64,000 nt of DNA from Lachnospiraceae bacterium UBA935 (GTDB lineage Bacteria > Bacillota > Clostridia > Lachnospirales > Lachnospiraceae). The stretch spans positions 76,487-140,486 of the forward strand of contig DBDJ01000021.1 of the NCBI GenBank assembly GCA_002293525.1. Reading direction: 5' to 3'. Made by a program: the position numbers and the translations under genes. The notes under the pieces are model-generated. The model was given only the letters and a program-made list of their open reading frames with translations. It searched no databases and was not told the origin of the DNA. Position 1 is the stretch's first letter; every line of letters begins with the position of its first letter. Positions 27,349-37,200 of this stretch are shown one piece after another.

Positions 27349-27582
27349 CTACGCCAGTTTTCTTTCCACAAATGTGGTAATCGCGTTGACATCTTTAAAG
27401 TTGTTTAAATCCAGATCGGCATTATCAATCGCGACCGCAAACTCCCGTTCCACGAAAGTCACCAGATTCATTGCGAATAAGGAATTTACCAGCCCTTTTT
27501 CAAAGATATTATCCGTGTCGTCAAACTCCTTGCCGTTCACATGTTCCCCCAAAAAACTTCTTACTTTCTCTTTTATTTTCAT
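27349..27582 (-). CDS. Free-standing acyl carrier protein of the extender-unit cassette
   Basis: A 77-aa carrier protein with the phosphopantetheine serine in GLVNSLFAM, where the usual D before S is N. Size and sequence resemble the free ACPs of the methoxymalonyl, hydroxymalonyl and aminomalonyl pathways (the ZmaD/ZmaH and FkbJ type). It follows the dehydrogenase gene by 73 bp and precedes the starter synthase by 88 bp. It is the likely carrier charged by the adjacent amino acid:[CP] ligase. Ribosome site GAGGG. Confidence 0.88.
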   Translation of the reverse strand: MKIKEKVRSFLGEHVNGKEFDDTDNIFEKGLVNSLFAMNLVTFVEREFAVAIDNADLDLNNFKDVNAITTFVERKLA

Positions 27583-27655
27583 AGCTTGTTTCCCTCTTTC
27601 TTCCTCTTATTCTCTCAAATTCTTTTAAGCTCCCAAACAGATTTGCTCAGTCAGA

Positions 27656-28504
27656 TCAGACATATTTATAAAAGCCCTGGCCGGTTTTACGTCCCAGCAA
27701 GCCGGCCGCAGCCATTTTGCGCAGCAGCGGGCAGCAGCGGAATTTGCTGTCCTGATAGCTTTGATACAGGATATCCAGTGAATTTACCACGGTATCAATG
27801 CCGATCAGGTCGGCTGTTTCCAAAGGCCCCATTTTATGGCTGAAACATCCTTTAAAAATAGCATCCACTGTCTGCGGATCGGAAACCTGATCCTGAATTA
27901 CAAAAGCCGCTTCATTCATAAACAAGTGGGAAATCCGGTTGGATACGAAACCGGGATAATCATTTACCACCAGGCTTTCTTTCTGCAGTTCAGCCAATAA
28001 CTCCCTGGCCGTCCGGATAGTGGCATCGGAGGTATGGTAGCCGCGGATGCACTCGACTGATTTTTTTAGCGGAACCGGGTTCATAAAATGAACTCCCATG
28101 ATTTTATCCGCCCGGCCGGTCAGGGCCGCGATCTTCGTAATGGAGATGCAGGATGTATTCACCATGAAAATGCACTCCGGCTGACAGATCTTATCGATCT
28201 GCAGATAAACATTTTTCTTAATTTCAAAATCTTCGGTCACATTTTCCACCACCAGCTCCACATCATGAAGCAGCTGATAATCCATGGTGAACAAGATTCG
28301 GTTCAAGACCTTCTGTTCCTCTTCCAGATTCTCGTTGCCCCGAAAAAATCTGCGGAACCGGAGATCTTTTTGAATCACCGCCTGAGCCCTGTCCAGAGCT
28401 TCTTTGGTAATATCCACGACAACTGCCTGAAAGCCATATTCCGCAAAATCCTGGGCCACGCCGGTGCCGATGACCCCGGCGCCGATCACACCGATTTTTC
28501 TCAT
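27656..28504 (-). CDS. 3-hydroxyacyl-CoA dehydrogenase-family enzyme (extender-unit oxidation)
   Basis: A 282-aa protein of normal length for 3-hydroxybutyryl-CoA dehydrogenases. It has an N-terminal Rossmann motif (GAGVIGTGVAQ), the catalytic-histidine stretch GVHFMNPVPLKK and the C-terminal dimer domain ending near GRKTGQGFYKY. In zwittermicin- and FK520-type pathways a homologue (ZmaG, FkbK) oxidises the beta-hydroxyl of a glyceryl- or seryl-ACP. Placement between an amino acid:[CP] ligase and an ACP, instead of with beta-oxidation genes, points to that role. A primary butyrate-pathway role is less likely because no thiolase or crotonase is nearby. Confidence 0.9.
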   Translation of the reverse strand: MRKIGVIGAGVIGTGVAQDFAEYGFQAVVVDITKEALDRAQAVIQKDLRFRRFFRGNENLEEEQKVLNRILFTMDYQLLHDVELVVENVTEDFEIKKNVYLQIDKICQPECIFMVNTSCISITKIAALTGRADKIMGVHFMNPVPLKKSVECIRGYHTSDATIRTARELLAELQKESLVVNDYPGFVSNRISHLFMNEAAFVIQDQVSDPQTVDAIFKGCFSHKMGPLETADLIGIDTVVNSLDILYQSYQDSKFRCCPLLRKMAAAGLLGRKTGQGFYKYV

Positions 28505-28537
28505 ATTTCAATTGCTCCTTTGCTCTTACTTTTGCTT

Positions 28538-29746
28538 TTACTTGCTTTTATATACCTCAGCCAGGGGATCGATAATTTCATACCACTTCTTTTCATCCAG
28601 CCCATGCTGGCTGATAAAGGCATAAACCAGGCGCTCAATCCCAAAACCGACACAGCCCGACCGCATCCATTCCGTTTCCCCGCGCTTAATATTGAAACGT
28701 TCCCCAAAGAATTCATCATGAAAATTAAAGGAGGCAGCGGCGATGGTGCGGTCACCGGTCACATTGAGCCGGAGCTCATATTTCAGTTCCTGCATTTTCT
28801 GATTGAAGATCTTGGCCGCGCTGTCGGCATTGCAGAAAAACGGATCGCTGGCAACTTCACTATGCCCTTCCAGTCCTAATTTATCGATGATGTCAAACGT
28901 GAATTTCATATATTTCTGGCGACATTCCAAAACAAAGTCCTTGGATCCCAGAAAAACAATTTCCCTGATGGTAAAATCCCACAGCCTTTCCAGGGTGCGG
29001 TGGTACTTCGATTCATAGCGGAATGACTTTCCTTTTGATGTGATCACTTGGTTCCGGTTTTCAGAATAACGCGTATTCTGCAGCTGATGATAGGTGTGGT
29101 AGCACATGGTCGGCGGCAGGCAGTAATCGGCATTTTTGAACAACGGGAAGATATAAGGGCCGATTCCTTCTTTCTGGCGGTAGTTATCCTGAAATTCCTG
29201 ATACATGTCGATATCGTTATGAAGCCGGCTGACAAACATCAGCATATGCGGGAACGATTTGAAATACCCGCATTTTTCCAGGGCTTTGGTCCGGATCAAA
29301 GTAGGATAGCGGTATTCCTGGGCCGCAAACTGGGAAACGGTCATGTTTTTTATGACATCATCCAAGGTGTCCATTAAGCGGATCAGCTGATCCCCGAAAC
29401 AGACCAGGCCTTCTCCCATTTCATAGACCATCTCTTTTTCCAGGAGCCGGTCGAACAAACCCTCCTGATATGCCTGATGATGTCTTGCCGAACGCCAGAT
29501 GACTTTCGGCGGCAGGGCGATCTGCTGGGCGATCTCGCTTTGGATTACCTTGTTGACATTGGTTGCTATCAGCTGCGGATCGGCCCCTGACAGCAGGCTG
29601 AGCTTGATGCCCTGAATCTGCTTTTCATCCGTCAGCAATTCAAAACCGGAGATATCGGCTGAAATGAAAAATATCCGTTTTTCCAGTTCCTCTTTGTGGC
29701 CGATCGCCAGGGCTGGATCAATCTTAATATCATAAGTCATGTCCAT
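28538..29746 (-). CDS. Class II aaRS-like amino acid:[carrier protein] ligase
   Basis: A 402-aa homologue of the catalytic core of atypical seryl-tRNA synthetases, without an N-terminal tRNA-binding arm. A class II motif 2 region (RYES...LERLWDFTIRE) and motif 3 (GFGIERLVYAF, about 370) are visible. Cys in PTMCYHTYH, Glu in RYES and Cys in SGCVGFG fit the three zinc ligands known for this family. Characterised family members adenylate glycine or alanine and load a free carrier protein. Here the adjacent HAD-family dehydrogenase needs a beta-hydroxyl, which favours serine; this is inferred. I chose ATG at 29746 because AAGGAGG lies 7 nt upstream; a longer frame to 29926 would overlap the upstream gene and has no such support. 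Confidence 0.87.
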   Translation of the reverse strand: MDMTYDIKIDPALAIGHKEELEKRIFFISADISGFELLTDEKQIQGIKLSLLSGADPQLIATNVNKVIQSEIAQQIALPPKVIWRSARHHQAYQEGLFDRLLEKEMVYEMGEGLVCFGDQLIRLMDTLDDVIKNMTVSQFAAQEYRYPTLIRTKALEKCGYFKSFPHMLMFVSRLHNDIDMYQEFQDNYRQKEGIGPYIFPLFKNADYCLPPTMCYHTYHQLQNTRYSENRNQVITSKGKSFRYESKYHRTLERLWDFTIREIVFLGSKDFVLECRQKYMKFTFDIIDKLGLEGHSEVASDPFFCNADSAAKIFNQKMQELKYELRLNVTGDRTIAAASFNFHDEFFGERFNIKRGETEWMRSGCVGFGIERLVYAFISQHGLDEKKWYEIIDPLAEVYKSK

Positions 29747-29762
29747 CGTGTTTCCTCCTTGT

Positions 29763-30917
29763 TTATTTCCTGTCACGGACGTTTCTGAACGCGCTGCCGG
29801 CAATGATGATTTCCTGAATCTGGGTACTGCCCTCGACGATTTCCATGATCTTGGCATCCCGCATATATCTCTGGACCGGATATTCGGAACCGCAGCCGTT
29901 GGCTCCATGGATCTGAACTGCATCATTTGCCGCCTTAAAAGCCATGTTTGCCGAAAAGTTTTTGGCTACCGAAGTCTCCAGCAGAGCTTTTTCATCCCCT
30001 TGCTCCCTAAGCTGGCCGGCCCGGAGACACAATAGCCTGGCCGCCATAATATTAGTGACCATGTCGGCAATCATCTGCTGAATCAGCTGATGATCCTTTA
30101 AGTACGCACCAAACTGCATTCTTTGGCCGGCATAGTCCAGACAGGCATCCAGGCACGCCTGCGCCAGGCCGACCGCCCCCCATGCGGTGCTGTATCGTCC
30201 GTGCGCCAGACCGTGGTTGGCCACCAGTGCCAAGCCGAATCCTACCTGTCCGACCAGATTACCGGCCGGCACCCGGCATTCTTCCAAGCAAAGCTCGGCC
30301 AGCATCGAACCCCGGAAACCGAGCAGGCCGGTGATCGGCTTGCAGGTAAAGCCGGGGGTATTCCGCTCGACGATAAAAGCGCTGACCTGGCCGTCCACTT
30401 TGGCAAAGAGGACAAATACGTCGGCATTCCCTCCGAAGGAGATCCACTTCTTCCTGCCGTTAATGATATATCCAGAGCCTTCCTGACGGGCCGTTGTATG
30501 GATGTTTTTGGCATCGCTGCCGATCTCCGGCTCGGTCAGGGCAAATGCCGCTATCAGCTCTCCGGAACTTACCCGTGGCAGCCACTGCTTTCGTTGTTCC
30601 TCGCTTCCCCAGCGCAGGATGGCGGTAGAAAACATGCCCTGGACGCCGATCATATTGCGGACATTGGCACAGCCGCGCCCGATCTCTTCATTAAATAACC
30701 CGTACGTAATATGATCCATACCTGCCCCGCCGTATTCCAGAGGCAGTTCCGCCCCCCAGTATCCCCGGTCGATCAGTTTCTGAATCATGGACTGCGGCAT
30801 TTCCTCCATCGCGTCAAACCGCCCAGCAACCGGGACAATCTCACGGTCGACAAATTCTTTGAATTCTTCTTTCTTTTCTTGTTGCTGTTTGGTCAGTCCA
30901 AAATCGTATATTGACAT
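29763..30917 (-). CDS. Acyl-CoA dehydrogenase-family flavoenzyme of the extender-unit cassette
   Basis: A 384-aa acyl-CoA dehydrogenase of usual length. The FAD-binding stretch (FALTEPEIGSDA, KKWISFGGNAD) and the catalytic-base region IVEGSTQIQE are present. It is the first gene of cluster A, with AAAGGAG 8 nt before the ATG and a 16-bp gap to the ligase gene. In zwittermicin A biosynthesis, ZmaI-type enzymes act with a HAD-type dehydrogenase on an ACP-bound serine to give aminomalonyl-ACP, and the same gene set occurs here. A role in desaturating a carrier-bound amino acid is the alternative. Confidence 0.9.
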   Translation of the reverse strand: MSIYDFGLTKQQQEKKEEFKEFVDREIVPVAGRFDAMEEMPQSMIQKLIDRGYWGAELPLEYGGAGMDHITYGLFNEEIGRGCANVRNMIGVQGMFSTAILRWGSEEQRKQWLPRVSSGELIAAFALTEPEIGSDAKNIHTTARQEGSGYIINGRKKWISFGGNADVFVLFAKVDGQVSAFIVERNTPGFTCKPITGLLGFRGSMLAELCLEECRVPAGNLVGQVGFGLALVANHGLAHGRYSTAWGAVGLAQACLDACLDYAGQRMQFGAYLKDHQLIQQMIADMVTNIMAARLLCLRAGQLREQGDEKALLETSVAKNFSANMAFKAANDAVQIHGANGCGSEYPVQRYMRDAKIMEIVEGSTQIQEIIIAGSAFRNVRDRK

Positions 30918-31030
30918 GGAATCTTCTCCTTTCCGGTATTCCTAATGAAACAATGATTTGAGATACGCCCAGATTTCCGCGAATCATGCTTCTTTTGTCC
31001 TCGAGTCTGCTGATAATCGTCATATGATGT

Positions 31031-31059
31031 ATTATAAAGTTAAAAATTATAATACAATA
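31031..31059 (-). promoter_or_regulatory. Possible promoter of cluster A
   Basis: On the minus strand, TATTGT (31059-31054) and TATAAT (31036-31031) are separated by 17 bp. The -10 is perfect and the -35 weak, as expected for a regulated promoter. The site is about 115 bp upstream of the acyl-CoA dehydrogenase start. Confidence 0.4.
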
Positions 31060-31377
31060 AGAGCGTCGGAAATAAAAGCCATATTGTCTATTCTACAGTT
31101 TTTTTGTATAATGTACGGGCAAGTTACGAAAATTGTCATTTGAGGTTGAATGTAATTTTTATTTTATTTAATGGACTGGGTGGGGATTTCGATATTTAAA
31201 CAGAAGTCATGAGCATTTGCTCAACGCGTCAAGCAGAAGTGCGCATATTTGGTAAATACACGAGTTAAATAAGAAGTGCAAGAAAGGGGAAGGTATGGCC
31301 GACCGCGTTCGAAGTCTATGATGTGTGGTTGCGTGGATTGCGGAAATAACGGTAATAAGTTATAAATATTTCTTGTT

Positions 31378-31406
31378 TTGACATAATTATGTCTTTGTGC
31401 TAATAA
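31378..31406 (+). promoter_or_regulatory. Strong vegetative-type promoter toward the kinase gene
   Basis: TTGACA (31378-31383), a 17-bp spacer and TAATAA (31401-31406) form a near-consensus SigA promoter on the plus strand. It is about 180 bp upstream of the kinase start, leaving a long AT-rich leader without a recognisable gene. Confidence 0.6.
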
Positions 31407-31616
31407 TATATTATGTTGTATTGATATTTTTTGTCCGGCTAATGTCCCGAATCTAAGTTTTATATATTTTATGTTTAAGAAATAGAATTATGTCATAGGT
31501 TTTTCTTCATTTTTATATTATCATTCATTATCTTGCAATAATATGCCTTAATTTTTTTACGATGAAATATTTAACAACTTCCTTATAATGAAACTAAAGA
31601 CTTTTTTTTCCACCTA

Positions 31617-32546
31617 TTGCTTTTTATACTTATCTTCTTTTCCAGTCTCGGCACCGTTTCTCTTCACCTGACGAACAGCCAGCTGACGATGTTGAAGAAA
31701 AAGAGTGAAGCGGAGTATGCCACGATATCTAACTCACTGGCGAAAGATCTCGCGGTTTTGAGCGGGAAGAATTCGGATAGTGAAACATTCCTGGAAGATA
31801 TCCACGTTCTTGCGAATAACTATAAAATATATTATCAAAAAAACAATATTTTGCTATATATTGAACATCGGCTTGGTGCATCGAACCCGAACCAGCTCTA
31901 TTTCGATGAACAGGACGGCAAAAATATGATCCGGATCAGTGCTCCCCTCTCCGGCGCTTTCGGAAACTATCACTTGAATTATTCCTGCGACATCACCCAG
32001 AATATCGTCGAGCTTAGCCACGTGCAAAATATCCTGCTGCTGATTGCCGTCGCCTTTTCTATTGTTACCGCTGTTGCCCTCTATGTTATCCTGACCGGGA
32101 TATTCAAGCCGCTGGCGGTGGTTTCCCAAGCCTCGCGCAAGATCGCCGCCGGACATTATGATGAGCGAATATCCATAAAGGGAAAAAACGAACTGGCTTC
32201 TATGGCGGCAGACTATAACCGCATGGCCGCGGAAATCGAGAAGCAGATCCTTCTCCTGGCTGATGAGGCGGCGCAGAAGCAGCACTTTGTCGATAATTTT
32301 GCCCACGAGATCCGGACGCCGCTGACCTCCGTCTACGGCTATGCAGAATATATGCAAAAAGCACGGCTAGGCGAGGAAGAAATCATCGAATCCGCACAAT
32401 TGATCCTGAATGAGGCGGCATACATGCGGAAAATATCCGATTCTCTGTTGGCGCTGACCATGCTGCGTCAATCCCCCGCAAAAAAGAGCTTGTCATGCTG
32501 CCGCGTCTGTTCGATGACGTCACGCAGAGCCTGCGGGAGCCTATAA
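31617..32546 (+). CDS. Sensor histidine kinase, N-terminal part (frameshifted)
   Basis: This frame encodes a membrane segment, an extracytoplasmic sensor of about 100 residues, a second membrane segment (ILLLIAVAFSIVTAVALYV), a HAMP domain and the phosphoacceptor helix with FAHEIRTPLTS. Two breaks are visible. At the 5' end, ATG at 31588 starts MKLKTFF in another frame and would join this one if the T8 run at 31602-31609 had one more T. At the 3' end the frame is lost near the C5 run around 32471-32475, and the ATPase half continues in another frame from about 32480. Both breaks are in or next to homopolymers, so sequencing error is plausible; a decaying pseudogene is the alternative. The sensed signal is unknown and no response regulator is adjacent. 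Confidence 0.8.
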   Translation: MLFILIFFSSLGTVSLHLTNSQLTMLKKKSEAEYATISNSLAKDLAVLSGKNSDSETFLEDIHVLANNYKIYYQKNNILLYIEHRLGASNPNQLYFDEQDGKNMIRISAPLSGAFGNYHLNYSCDITQNIVELSHVQNILLLIAVAFSIVTAVALYVILTGIFKPLAVVSQASRKIAAGHYDERISIKGKNELASMAADYNRMAAEIEKQILLLADEAAQKQHFVDNFAHEIRTPLTSVYGYAEYMQKARLGEEEIIESAQLILNEAAYMRKISDSLLALTMLRQSPAKKSLSCCRVCSMTSRRACGSL

Positions 32547-32938
32547 CAGCAAAGAAAGCCGAGCTGATCTGTGTCTGCGAAGCTGACAAGATGATGGGAC
32601 AAGAAGATTTGCTGCGAAGCCTTCTGCTCAATCTCATCGTCAACGCCCTGAAGGCTTGCCCGGAGAGCGGAGGGATAATCTGTCTAAAGGCCAAGCAGGA
32701 GGCTGGGCAGATCATCCTCTCAGTGACCGACAGCGGCTGCGGCATCCCGAACGAAAGCCTGGCCAAAGTGACCGAACCCTTTTATCGCGTGGACAAAGCC
32801 CGCAGCCGCGAGTACGGAGGCATCGGCCTGGGATTGTCGCTCTGCCGTCAGATTGCTTTGGCCCACAGTGCCGAGCTACACATTGCATCTACACCGGGCC
32901 AGGGCACAAAAGTATCGGTAAACTTTACAGCTTCCTAA
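32495..32938 (+). CDS. Sensor histidine kinase, C-terminal ATPase part (frameshifted)
   Basis: This 147-aa frame holds the HATPase_c domain that belongs to the kinase upstream: the N box (NLIVNALKA), the G1 box (DSGCGIP), the F-box region (EPFYRVDKARS) and the G2 box (GGIGLGLSL). The frame is open upstream of its first ATG (IPRKKELVML), which joins directly to the kinase helix of the previous entry. It is not an independent gene; corrected, the kinase would be about 450 aa. Confidence 0.82.
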   Translation: MLPRLFDDVTQSLREPITAKKAELICVCEADKMMGQEDLLRSLLLNLIVNALKACPESGGIICLKAKQEAGQIILSVTDSGCGIPNESLAKVTEPFYRVDKARSREYGGIGLGLSLCRQIALAHSAELHIASTPGQGTKVSVNFTAS

Positions 32939-33049
32939 CAAGTTCCGAATAAAGTCATAAAAAACCGGCGCTATTATCATACTTGTGAGGCCCACAGATT
33001 CTGATAATAACTGATAGGATAATGACTGATAATAAGAAGGAGCAAAAAA

Positions 33050-34132
33050 ATGAAAATTAACAAAAATCTATTAAGAGTAGCCGGTGCCGTGGCTATCACA
33101 CTGTTGCTTGCAAGCGGAGCGTTTATCGGAATAAACCGTCTCGCCTTCGCGGCGGTAACCCAGCCCGAGACACCATCCGCAACTGAGGACATCCAGCCGA
33201 CGGACGAACGTGATAATCCGGATGATAATAGTAATACGAATCCCGATGATCGTATTGATACGGATGAAACGATTGGCACAGCTCAAAATGCTGATCCGGA
33301 TCAAAGCCCCGCGGAAAAGATCCCGGAATACCAAGAACCGGAACTTACGGTAATGACTTTCCAAAGACCCGACCGGGACGGCGAGGGAACCAGCATTCCT
33401 GACGCAAATGCAATGTCCATGGAAGAAGCGGCCCTGATCGGCGCCCAGTATATCTACGATATGTATGGTGAAAACATCGACGGCAAGTCTGTCGTAATAA
33501 ATTATTCCGCATTCCCCTCTCAGAGCCGAGCTCACTGGATCGGAAATATTGCCGATCATGAGGATGCCTTGGAGTATGCCGCGTATAATAAAGATCCCGC
33601 CAAATATTTTGACGATGAAAATTACGTTTATGACGCCGTTGTAAATTATTATTTTTCCATTGATGCGGTGACGGGCGAACGAATTTCCATCACCAAATAC
33701 GACTACTCGACCGATTGGGGAACAGGAAAACCCTTTCCTATGACCATGAATGAGCTCAATACCCTGCAGTATGAGGCTCCGGATGACGTTGAGACATATG
33801 CCGAACTTGCCCGGGCATTCGCGGAGAAGCATTTCAGCCATTCGCAGGTGGCAAGCGTGGAATTTACTAATATCAGCATTAACCTCGGCAGCAACGAATT
33901 AGAGCAACTTAATGCCGCCCGTGAGGCAGTGCAATCGGACATGGACATGCCATATGACTTTACTGTCTATGAAAAGGGCCGGAAAATCAGCTTTAACGTA
34001 ACTGACGATACTGGCCGCGTGGCGAGAATGACTATCGACATCGATTCGAAGCAGTTATCCTATCTCGATACCTCCGACAGCGACTTCATCCCCGGCTACA
34101 GCTACGATGACGGAGGCACGGGCTTAGGATGA
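33050..34132 (+). CDS. Secreted protein of unknown function, cotranscribed with the kinase
   Basis: A 360-aa protein with a signal peptide (LLRVAGAVAITLLLASGAF, cleavage near AFA), a disordered Asp/Pro/Asn/Thr-rich linker (about 36-95) and a C-terminal domain of about 240 residues (MSMEEAALIGAQYIYDMYG onward) with a mixed alpha/beta look, possibly PepSY-like. No catalytic motif or lipobox is visible. It follows the kinase by 111 bp with AGAAGGAG upstream. Two copies of CTGATAATAA (33001-33010 and 33026-33035) sit just before the ribosome site and could bind a regulator. Function unknown; it may be an accessory or target of the kinase. Confidence 0.8.
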   Translation: MKINKNLLRVAGAVAITLLLASGAFIGINRLAFAAVTQPETPSATEDIQPTDERDNPDDNSNTNPDDRIDTDETIGTAQNADPDQSPAEKIPEYQEPELTVMTFQRPDRDGEGTSIPDANAMSMEEAALIGAQYIYDMYGENIDGKSVVINYSAFPSQSRAHWIGNIADHEDALEYAAYNKDPAKYFDDENYVYDAVVNYYFSIDAVTGERISITKYDYSTDWGTGKPFPMTMNELNTLQYEAPDDVETYAELARAFAEKHFSHSQVASVEFTNISINLGSNELEQLNAAREAVQSDMDMPYDFTVYEKGRKISFNVTDDTGRVARMTIDIDSKQLSYLDTSDSDFIPGYSYDDGGTGLG

Positions 34133-34211
34133 GCTACTGCTCACATCTAGCATACTTGGTCTTTGATGACCAGGGTGAACCCATCATGTTACATGTTACT
34201 GACATAGATTA

Positions 34212-34240
34212 AAAACGCAGCCGTCATATGGCTGCGTTTT
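34212..34240. terminator. Rho-independent terminator, probably bidirectional
   Basis: An 11-bp perfect stem (AAAACGCAGCC / GGCTGCGTTTT) with a 7-nt loop. It carries T runs on both strands and sits between the convergent ends of the secreted-protein gene and the DUF11-repeat gene. Confidence 0.85.
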
Positions 34241-34286
34241 TAGCTGGAAATTTTTTGATACTACTCTGTTGAACAGTCCCTCTCGA

Positions 34287-37200
34287 TCAAATAATCCGGA
34301 GCTCCACCGATGCCCGGTTATCCCTCAGATCCGGGTCGTCCGTTTCCGACGCCACTGACGCCGTATTCGTGATACTGCCGCAGGCACAAGTACAGACTTT
34401 TGCCGAGATCCAGATCGTCCTTGACTCACCCGCCATCATATCTCCTAAGTCCATAGTCCCTTCCCAGCAATTCCAGCTCTGCCCGTTGTCATCGGAATAT
34501 TCCGCATCGGTAAGTTCCTTCGGCAAGTCATCCTTAAGGCTGACCTGTATTGCCGGATTCGGTCCCTTATTTTTAACCACAACCATATACTGGACATATT
34601 CATACGGCCTTACACAGCTGCTGCTGGAAGTCTTTTCCACGCAGAGATCAGCATAGCCCGCCGGCGGAGGCGGTTCCGGCCCATCAGGGATAATCGGCGT
34701 TACCACCAGCGCATGGTTATTCGTCGGATCCGGGTCCGGTGCGCTTCCTTTGACCGTGACCAGATTGGCAATACAGCCGGCTGCCGCCGCCCGCACTGTG
34801 CCGCGGATCAATAACCGCCGGGTTCCCCCGCCTGCCAGCGTAAACGGGGCCAGGCTGCCGCTCCAGCTGCTCCAGGTCATGCCGTCATCGACAGAATACA
34901 TCGCATTTCCCAGCTCCGCCGGAATCATATCGGCCACAGTTACATTATCAGCCTGCTGAGAACCGTTATTCCTCACTGCCACGCTGTACGTTATCAGGTC
35001 ACCGGCCTTGACCGAAGTCCTATCAGCCGTCTTGGTAACCGCCAGATCAATACTCTGGCACACCGAAACCGAAACGCTGGAACTGTTGTTGGCAGGATTT
35101 GGATCCGGCGTCGTCTCACGTACTAAAGCCGTATTGGATAACGTTGACGCCGTACCGCTTTTTACCGTCCCACGCAGCAATATCTTGGAAGAAGACCCTG
35201 CTGCTATCGTACCGATACTAAGCGACCCGGTCCACAGTGCCCAGCTCAGGCCGCCGTCCGTCGAATATTCCGGATTCCCCAGATCGCCCGGAGGAGCATC
35301 GGTCAGAACCACATCCTCAGCATAAGACGGCCCGGTATTGGCAACCGTCAACGTATAGGTCAGAAGGGTTCCCGCATTGACAATATCGGCATCTGAGGTT
35401 TTCACGACCGAAATATCCGCATTGGGTTGTATCGGGGTATCAGTCGTAGTTGTATTATTGTCCATACTGGGGTCAGGCGTCGTGCTTCTGACCACCGCCG
35501 TATTGGTGACACTGCCGACAACCGCCGAATTGAGGGTTCCCCGTATCTGAATATTTTGGCTTGAACCGCCTGCCAATGTTCCAATTGACAACGGACTGGA
35601 CCATGCCAGCCAAGTGACACCGCCGTCAGCTGAATATTCCGGGTTGATAATACTGGCGGAAAGGCTGTCAATCAAGAGCGTGCCTTCGGCATTGGACGGA
35701 CCATTGTTAGTAACCGTAATGTTATAGGTTAGCCTATTACCCGAAACAACCGGATTCGGGCTTCCGGTCTTGGTTACGCTTAAGTCAGCGGAAGCGGAAA
35801 CCGGCGTGGTTACCGTACCCGTATTATTATCCGGGTTATGGTCAGGGGTGTCGGAGCTGACACTGCCGATATTGGTAATCGAAGCAAGCTGAGCGGTACT
35901 GGCGCTGGGATTAATAGTACCCCTGATCAGGACTGTTGCCGTCGTTCCGGCAGGAACCGTGCCGATTGTATACGGACTGCTCCACGTCTGCCATGTCGCC
36001 CCATTGTCAACAGAAAACTCCGGTGTCAGCAGAACCGTCGGCAGGTCATCGCTTAAAACCACATTTGTCGCGTTATCCGGCCCGCTGTTACGGACGGCCA
36101 GAGTATAGGTCAATCTGTCACCGGCAAACGCTGTCTCCTTGTCGGCTGTTTTGGTCATGCTCAGATCAGCCGTATTGCCGATCGTAAAATTAGTACTGGT
36201 ACTGTTATTACTCATATCCGGATCAGGGGTGTCGGAGCTGAGCGACGCATTATTGGTAACAACACCGACCGTAGTCTGGTCAACGGTTCCTCTCAGTAAG
36301 ACCGGTACGGTTGCTCCTGCTTCCACCGTGCCGAGGATGAAAAGGGAACCCGTGATATTCTGCCATGTCGCGCCGTTATCCAAGGAATACTGGCCGTTCA
36401 GAAGCGAGCTCGGCATGACATCGCGCACAGCGACATTTCTGGCCGCGTTCGGTCCGGCATTTTGGACGGTAACGGTGAAAGTCACCTGCTGCCCATGTTC
36501 GGCAAATACCGGGCTCACGGATTTGGTCACCGAAAGATCGGCTGATGTGTTGATCGGGGTGGTTACTGTCGTGCTGTTATCGCCCGGACTGGGGTCATCG
36601 GTATCGCTGGTCACACTGGCGGTATTATTGATGAGACCGCCGGCAACATCTCCTACCCTGCCGCGGATTAAAAGCGTGAAATCTGACTGCGCTGCCAGCG
36701 TGCCGGCCAGGTACGAACCGTTCCAGGTACTCCATGTAGCACCATTGTCAAGGGAGTACTGAACATTACTGAGCAGGGCTGGGACAGCGTCGTTAATCTG
36801 TACATTAGCGGCATTGGAAGGGCCGTTGTTAACGGCAGTAACCGTATAAGTCAGCAATTCATTCGCAGGCGCGGGATTTTTATCGGCCACCTTGGAAATC
36901 ACCAGATCAGCGGCTGCCGTTACCGGCGTCGTAACCGAAAAAGTATTATTATTAGGACTGGTATCCGGGATGTCGCTGGTTACCGTAGCCGTGTTGGCAA
37001 GCGTTGTTGTCACTGACGGGTCGACATCGGCCCTGATCTCAAGTGCAACTGACTGTTCGGCCGCCAGATTGGCGATGCTGTAAGTTCCGGTCCAGTTATT
37101 CCAGGTGATTCCTCCGTCAGCCGAATACATGGCATTTGTCAGCCCGGCGGGCAACGCATCGGAAACTATCGTATTGACGGCATCGGAGGGCCCGGCATTG

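Larger units (their letters stand above)
30918..31587. other. 670-bp noncoding region between divergent transcription units
   Basis: AT-rich region without a convincing gene. It should hold the promoter of cluster A (minus strand) and the promoter of the kinase gene (plus strand). A stretch near 31,290-31,370 looks locally coding-like but is broken by stops in all frames and may be a gene remnant. No response-regulator gene is left here, although the downstream kinase would normally be paired with one. Confidence 0.6.

Noticed and set aside
28088..28879. A 263-codon plus-strand frame
   Set aside because: It is fully antisense to the conserved dehydrogenase and ligase genes and has low-complexity content; it is a shadow of their codon bias.
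31274..31330. Short frame MADRVRSL behind AAAGGGGAAGG as a possible leader peptide
   Set aside because: Only eight codons, no attenuator-like hairpins after it, and it lies upstream of the strong promoter at 31378.
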